NCBI GenBank assembly: GCA_016295895.1
Contig: JAEDKI010000050.1
Location: 1-11,180 of the forward strand
DNA: 11,180 nucleotides
Direction of reading: 5' to 3'
From: Clostridiaceae bacterium
GTDB taxonomy: Bacteria > Bacillota > Clostridia > Oscillospirales > Acutalibacteraceae
A program made the translations under genes and the position numbers. The notes below the pieces were generated by a model that had not been told where the DNA came from, did not search any database, and saw only the letters and a list, made by a program, of their open reading frames with translations. This document shows, piece after piece, positions 7,674-11,180 of the stretch; positions within the stretch are counted from its first letter, which is position 1, and the number at the start of each line of letters is the position of its first letter.

Positions 7674-9158
7674 ATGAATATACTTCTTATTAATCCCGCT
7701 ACCGTCGGATATTCAAGGTCTGTAACGGCGCCCTTGGGGCTTCTTTCAATTGCAAGCACGCTTCAGGCAGAGGGTCATAAGGTCAGGCTCTATGACAGAA
7801 CGGTTGAAAAGGCTAAAACCAAAAAGGTTTTTGAAGAATTTGCTCCCGATCTGGTCGGAGTATCTCTCGTTTCTTTCAAATCGGTTTATGACGCTCTTGA
7901 ATTATCGGAATATGCCAAAAAGCTTTCGCTTCCCGTTGTCTGGGGCGGACCGCTTGCCTCAGAGATACCCGAAACCGTTCTCAAGCATGACTGCGTTGAC
8001 ATCGTTTCAATCGGCGAGGGAGAAGAAACATGGAAAGAGCTCGCCGAGATGTTCTCAAAAGGCAAAAAAGATTTCTCAAGCATTGCCGGAATTGCGTTCA
8101 GAGACGGCTCGGGGAACACCGTGCTTTCGGCTCAAAGAGATTTTGTGGATTTGGGCGCTCTGCCGCCTATTGACTGGACTTTGGTTGATGTTCCGAAGTA
8201 TTTTCAGTCCTCATACGAATGCAGTAAAATGCTGTATCTTTACTGCGCAAAGGGCTGCCCTCATAACTGTGCGTTCTGCTACAACAAGGATTTTCACCGC
8301 TGCACCTACCGCAAGCGTCCGCTTCAGGCTGTGCTGGATGAGATAAAATATCTTGTCACGAATTACGGCATGGACGGCGTTTATTTTGCCGATGAAATGT
8401 GGGGCGGCAACCGCACCGAAATGCGCGCGATATGCGACAGTTTGAAAAGCCTTAATCTCAAATTTGTTTGGGGTTGTCAGACAAGAATCGGCGTTTTCAA
8501 CGAGGAAGATTTCAGATATATGTATGATGCGGGCTGTCGCTGGGTGTTTTTCGGCGTTGAGAGTGGTTCCGAAAGAATTCTTAAAATGATGAATAAAAGA
8601 ATTCCGTTCAACAGGATTGAAGAAACCTTCAGCAATTGCAGAAAGGCGGGAATTATCGCCATTGCGTCGTTCATAGTCGGCTTCCCCGATGAAACGGTTG
8701 AAGATGTTGCAAAAACCGTTGAACTGATTGAAAAGCTTGAAACTCCCTTGATTAATCTGAATTATTTTGCCCTTGTGCCCGGTTCGGATATATACAATCG
8801 TATGATTGAGGAGGGCAGATACCCGAAAATTACAGACCTCAGTCAGCTTGCGGATATCAGACCGATTGAAAGAAATGAATATAATTTCACTACCGTTCCC
8901 GAAAAGGATCTGAATGTTATCCGCTCGTGGTATATGTGGCGAAGCTTTTCTTCAAAGAGTATTTCAAAGAATACGGGCAATTTTTCCTTTGCAAAAAAGG
9001 TTGCAACCGACGCATTCAAACAGCTTAAACGCAGTAAGCTCAAGGATTTTATTATGTCAATGATGAGCTCTGCCATGGAGCTGCTTTCGGTTATATATTA
9101 TTCCCACGCCTATCCGTCGATTATGAAAAAATACGGCATGGGCAAAAGATTCAAATAA
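7674..9158 (+). CDS. B12-binding radical SAM protein (group 3, 494 aa), COG1032-like
   Basis: The B12-binding domain spans about residues 1-145: MNILLINP, then APLGLLSIASTLQAEGHKV, DLVGVS (59-64), WGGP (90-93) and GEGEET (114-119). A short linker holds LPPIDWTLVD. The radical SAM domain has CX3CX2C at C195, C199 and C202 (KGCPHNCAFCYNK), then YRKRP, FADEMWGG, FFGVESGSERILKMMNKRI and VGFPDET (335-341). The C-terminal 100 or so residues are helical, with a WYMWRSFS block and an aromatic, hydrophobic tail (SVIYYSHAYPSIMKKYG) shared with the two - strand genes. I prefer ATG 7674 to TTG 7662: the aligned paralogue starts at the same point, GAAGTG at 7664-7669 precedes it, and the TTG has no spaced ribosome site. 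It lies 21 bp after the previous stop and is last in the operon, with a terminator just downstream. Possible roles include BchE-like cyclisation or HpnP-like methylation, but no member can be named. Confidence 0.88.
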   Translation: MNILLINPATVGYSRSVTAPLGLLSIASTLQAEGHKVRLYDRTVEKAKTKKVFEEFAPDLVGVSLVSFKSVYDALELSEYAKKLSLPVVWGGPLASEIPETVLKHDCVDIVSIGEGEETWKELAEMFSKGKKDFSSIAGIAFRDGSGNTVLSAQRDFVDLGALPPIDWTLVDVPKYFQSSYECSKMLYLYCAKGCPHNCAFCYNKDFHRCTYRKRPLQAVLDEIKYLVTNYGMDGVYFADEMWGGNRTEMRAICDSLKSLNLKFVWGCQTRIGVFNEEDFRYMYDAGCRWVFFGVESGSERILKMMNKRIPFNRIEETFSNCRKAGIIAIASFIVGFPDETVEDVAKTVELIEKLETPLINLNYFALVPGSDIYNRMIEEGRYPKITDLSQLADIRPIERNEYNFTTVPEKDLNVIRSWYMWRSFSSKSISKNTGNFSFAKKVATDAFKQLKRSKLKDFIMSMMSSAMELLSVIYYSHAYPSIMKKYGMGKRFK

Positions 9159-9164
9159 GAGCAT

Positions 9165-9202
9165 AAAAAGATGCACCGCAACGCAACGGTGCATCTTTTT
9201 TT
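9165..9202. terminator. Bidirectional Rho-independent terminator
   Basis: There is a perfect 14-bp inverted repeat: 9165-9178 (AAAAAGATGCACCG) pairs with 9187-9200 (CGGTGCATCTTTTT) around the 8-nt loop CAACGCAA. A run of seven T residues (9196-9202) ends the + transcript, and a run of five A residues (9165-9169) gives a T-run for the - transcript. It lies 6 bases after the + operon's last stop, and the - strand stop TAA (9201-9203) overlaps its edge, so one hairpin serves both converging operons. Confidence 0.93.
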
Positions 9203-10679
9203 ACTCATTTTCAAGATTTATATTGTATTTTTTGATGATTGACGGGAAAAAGTGCGCATAGAAATAAATATCCAGAAATTCATAGGCTGAAATCAGAATA
9301 AGCTGGATTGCAAAGCGCAGATCGTGCCCCTTGAACTGCTTCAGAACATCAACAATATCTTTTTTTGCAATATCGTATGTCCTTGAGGTTTCGGAAAAAT
9401 ATTTTCTTGAAAAGCCTTTCCAGAGGAAATATGACCTGACAACCTTCAAATCCCTTGACGGGATTTTTGAAAAATTGGGCTTCGGGGAGTAGAAGAATTT
9501 AATATGCGTGTAGTCCCTGAATGATTTCGGCGGCTTGTAGCGGCCGCTTTCAACAAGCTCGTCATAAAGCTCCGATCCGGGACCGGGCATAAAGAAAAAG
9601 AAGGTTCGCTGAGTTGTTGCAATCCGCATTGCCATGTCGATTGTTTCACGGAACTCCTCCTCGGTTTCGTCGGGGAAACCGATAATAAAGTTTGCAAGCG
9701 AAACAATATCGACCGCCTTGCAGTCCTCAAAGGTCTGCTCAATTTTGTCAAACGGCAGATTCTTTTTGATTTTCTTCATCATTGAGGGCGAGCCTGTTTC
9801 AATTCCGAATGCAATCCAGATACAGCCCGCATCTTTCATTATTTTAAAATCTTCTTTGCCGAAAATGCCGACCCGTGTCTCAACACCCCATTTGAAATTA
9901 AGCCCCGATTCCTTGAAAGCCTTGCAGATTTCACGCATCTCACCGCTGTTGCGGCAAAACAGCTCGTCGGCAACATAAATGCAGTCAACATCGTGATTTT
10001 TAATCAGATATTCAACTTCTTTAAGGAAAACTTCAACGGGACGCATACGGTAGCATTGACGGTGAAATCTTTTGTTGAAGCAAAATGTGCATTGACCGAA
10101 ACAACCCTTTGAGAGATAGAGCAGAGCGGTTCTTTTGCAGCCGTACATTGCGCCGAGGTATTTATCAACCTCAATAAGCGTGAAATCAATCGGCGGAAGC
10201 AGAGACAAATCCATGAACTCTCTCTGCGGAGTGTATATAACCTTGCCGTCTTTCTTATAGGCAAGCCCCGCAACCTTTGTCGGGTCTCCGCCCGCTTCAA
10301 GAGTGTTGACAAGCTCAAGCCATGTGGCTTCACCCTCGCTTATTGAGACAAAGTCGATATCAATGTTTTTGAAAGTAAATTCAGTATCGAGCGAAACATA
10401 TATTCCGCCCCAGACAACGGGAACGCCGTATTTTTTTGCCGCTTTGGTGACTTTTTCCGCATCGGTAAAGGCTTTGAGAGAAAAAACCGAAACGCCGACA
10501 ATGTCAGGCTTGAAATCATTGATTTCCTTTTTGATGTTTGTGGTTTTAATTGTTCGGTCAAGAATTTTGACCGTGTGACCGTTTGCCTGAAGATAGGTTG
10601 CAATCGACATCAGACCGAGCGGGAAGCCGACCTGGCGTGTATAACGCTCCATGGAGGGGTTAACGAAAAGAACTCTCAT
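9201..10679 (-). CDS. B12-binding radical SAM protein (group 3, 492 aa), COG1032-like
   Basis: It is a paralogue of the gene at 7674-9158 over its whole length. The B12-binding domain begins MRVLFVNPSMERYTRQVGFP, with DIVGVSVFS near residue 59, VVWGGIYVS and SEGEATW. The cluster motif is KGCFGQCTFCFNK with C193, C197 and C200 (CX3CX2C). FHRQCYRMRP, YVADELFCR, AFGIETGSPSMMKKIKKN and IGFPDETEEEF (G at 334) follow. A helical C-terminal domain holds FFYSPKPNFSKI, DLKVVRSYFLWKGFS and AKKDIVDVLKQ, and ends in a strongly hydrophobic, aromatic segment (YEFLDIYFYAHFFPSIIKKY). That tail could seat the enzyme on the membrane or form a greasy substrate pocket; this is inference. The start ATG (10677-10679) is preceded by AAGGA (10686-10690 on the + coordinates) with 6 bases between. 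The gene follows its upstream neighbour by 1 bp. Reaction and substrate unknown. Confidence 0.88.
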   Translation of the reverse strand: MRVLFVNPSMERYTRQVGFPLGLMSIATYLQANGHTVKILDRTIKTTNIKKEINDFKPDIVGVSVFSLKAFTDAEKVTKAAKKYGVPVVWGGIYVSLDTEFTFKNIDIDFVSISEGEATWLELVNTLEAGGDPTKVAGLAYKKDGKVIYTPQREFMDLSLLPPIDFTLIEVDKYLGAMYGCKRTALLYLSKGCFGQCTFCFNKRFHRQCYRMRPVEVFLKEVEYLIKNHDVDCIYVADELFCRNSGEMREICKAFKESGLNFKWGVETRVGIFGKEDFKIMKDAGCIWIAFGIETGSPSMMKKIKKNLPFDKIEQTFEDCKAVDIVSLANFIIGFPDETEEEFRETIDMAMRIATTQRTFFFFMPGPGSELYDELVESGRYKPPKSFRDYTHIKFFYSPKPNFSKIPSRDLKVVRSYFLWKGFSRKYFSETSRTYDIAKKDIVDVLKQFKGHDLRFAIQLILISAYEFLDIYFYAHFFPSIIKKYNINLENE

Positions 10680-10680
10680 T

Positions 10681-11180
10681 TTATTTCCTTTCTTTTAAAT
10701 CCAGACCGTATTTCTTGACAATTCCGGGGAAAAAGTTTCCGTAAAAGAAAATATCAAGAAATTCATAAGCGCTGGCAAAGAACTGCTCTACGCCGTTTTT
10801 AAAGCCGTGGCCTTTAAGACTTCTGAGAACATCAAGAATATCCTTTTTGGCAACGGAATAATTAAGCTTGCCGTTTTCAATAAAGCTTTTCTTTGTAAAG
10901 CTGCTCCAAAGAATGTGACAGCGAACCACCTTGAGGTCAAGCGATTTGACTTTTGAGAGGTTCGGCTTGGGCGAATAGAAAATCCTTGTTTTCATGCATT
11001 CTTTCATTGACTTTGCAGGTGTGAGCCTGCCCTCGGCAACGAGCTTGTCATAAATCTCAGATCCGGGGAGGGGGCTGAAATAGGAGCAGACGAATTTAGT
11101 GTAGCTTATTCTGTTAACAAGGCTACAGGTGTCACGAAGCTCTTCTTCGGTTTCGTCGGGGAAGCCGACAATAAAGTAGC
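10681..11180 (-). CDS. B12-dependent-type radical SAM protein (group 3), only C-terminal 165 residues in window
   Basis: The frame is open from the right edge of the window to TAA at 10683-10681, so the Met at 11007 is internal and the start lies beyond 11180. The visible part begins with the end of the radical SAM barrel, YFIVGFPDETEEELRDT, then SPLPGSEIYDKLV, which match residues 331 onward of the neighbour at 9201-10679. After this come RIFYSPKPNLSKV, DLKVVRCHILW, AKKDILDVLRSLKGHG and the hydrophobic tail YEFLDIFFYGNFFPGIVKKYG. By eye about half of the residues match the neighbour. The B12 domain and cluster cysteines are outside the window, so cofactor use is inferred from the paralogue. 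It is the upstream partner in the - strand operon, 1 bp from the next gene. Nothing suggests it is broken. Confidence 0.85.
   Translation of the reverse strand, partial: YFIVGFPDETEEELRDTCSLVNRISYTKFVCSYFSPLPGSEIYDKLVAEGRLTPAKSMKECMKTRIFYSPKPNLSKVKSLDLKVVRCHILWSSFTKKSFIENGKLNYSVAKKDILDVLRSLKGHGFKNGVEQFFASAYEFLDIFFYGNFFPGIVKKYGLDLKERK
10686..10690 (-). promoter_or_regulatory. Shine-Dalgarno site inside the upstream gene's 3' end
   Basis: AAGGA on the - strand lies 6 bases before the ATG at 10679-10677. It sits within the last codons of the upstream gene, whose stop TAA (10683-10681) is one base from that ATG (TAAAATG). This supports the chosen start and points to coupled translation of the two paralogues. 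Confidence 0.7.

Noticed and set aside
11005..11007. ATG at 11007-11005 (- strand) as the start of the last gene
   Set aside because: The frame stays open to the window edge and encodes GFPDETEEE and further residues matching the neighbouring paralogue.
1..11180. Precursor peptide (RiPP) gene for the radical SAM enzymes
   Set aside because: The gaps between genes are 1-54 bases and no short frame with a ribosome site and leader-like sequence stands out. A precursor outside the window cannot be excluded.
1..11180. CRISPR array, tRNA, rRNA, insertion sequence or riboswitch
   Set aside because: No short spaced direct repeats, cloverleaf or rRNA-like stretches, transposase or terminal inverted repeats were seen. 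The repeats noticed are homologous coding segments of paralogues. A cobalamin riboswitch would be expected upstream of the operons, outside the window.

Overview
The window looks like part of a chromosome of a strictly anaerobic, moderately AT-rich Bacillota, probably a gut or rumen clostridium. This rests on purine-rich Shine-Dalgarno sites, tight operon packing, codon use, and a gene set made almost wholly of oxygen-sensitive radical SAM enzymes. The taxonomic call is an inference; no rRNA or marker gene is present. Almost all of the DNA is coding, and no stretch over 300 bases lacks a gene.

Layout. Six genes run on the + strand from the left edge to 9158: a truncated B12-type radical SAM protein (1-1290), its full-length paralogue (1345-3255), a second type of B12-type radical SAM protein (3252-5093), a small family 2 glycosyltransferase (5098-5826), a paralogue of the second type (5832-7652), and a third type of B12-type radical SAM protein (7674-9158). 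A perfect 14-bp hairpin with T-runs on both sides (about 9165-9202) ends this operon and also the opposing one. On the - strand, reading from the right edge, come the C-terminal part of a third-type enzyme (10681-11180) and a complete one (9201-10679), 1 bp apart.

Seven of the eight genes are therefore predicted cobalamin-binding radical SAM enzymes. They fall into three paralogous groups of 2, 2 and 3 members, and the only other gene is the glycosyltransferase. Genes 3252-5093 and 5832-7652 share a CX4CX2C cluster motif instead of the usual CX3CX2C, and a helix-rich insertion of about 145 residues splits their B12-binding domain. The third-type proteins end in a conserved hydrophobic, aromatic tail.

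How they may work together. Known B12-radical SAM enzymes methylate unreactive carbon or phosphorus centres, close rings or rearrange skeletons (for example Fom3, PhpK, TsrM, HpnP, BchE, OxsB, GrsA/B). A set of this size beside a dolichyl-phosphate-mannose-synthase-like glycosyltransferase suggests stepwise radical tailoring of a glycosylated or lipid-linked product. No substrate, carrier protein, precursor peptide, transporter or regulator is visible, so the product is unknown. This cluster is the best candidate for an undescribed system in the window.
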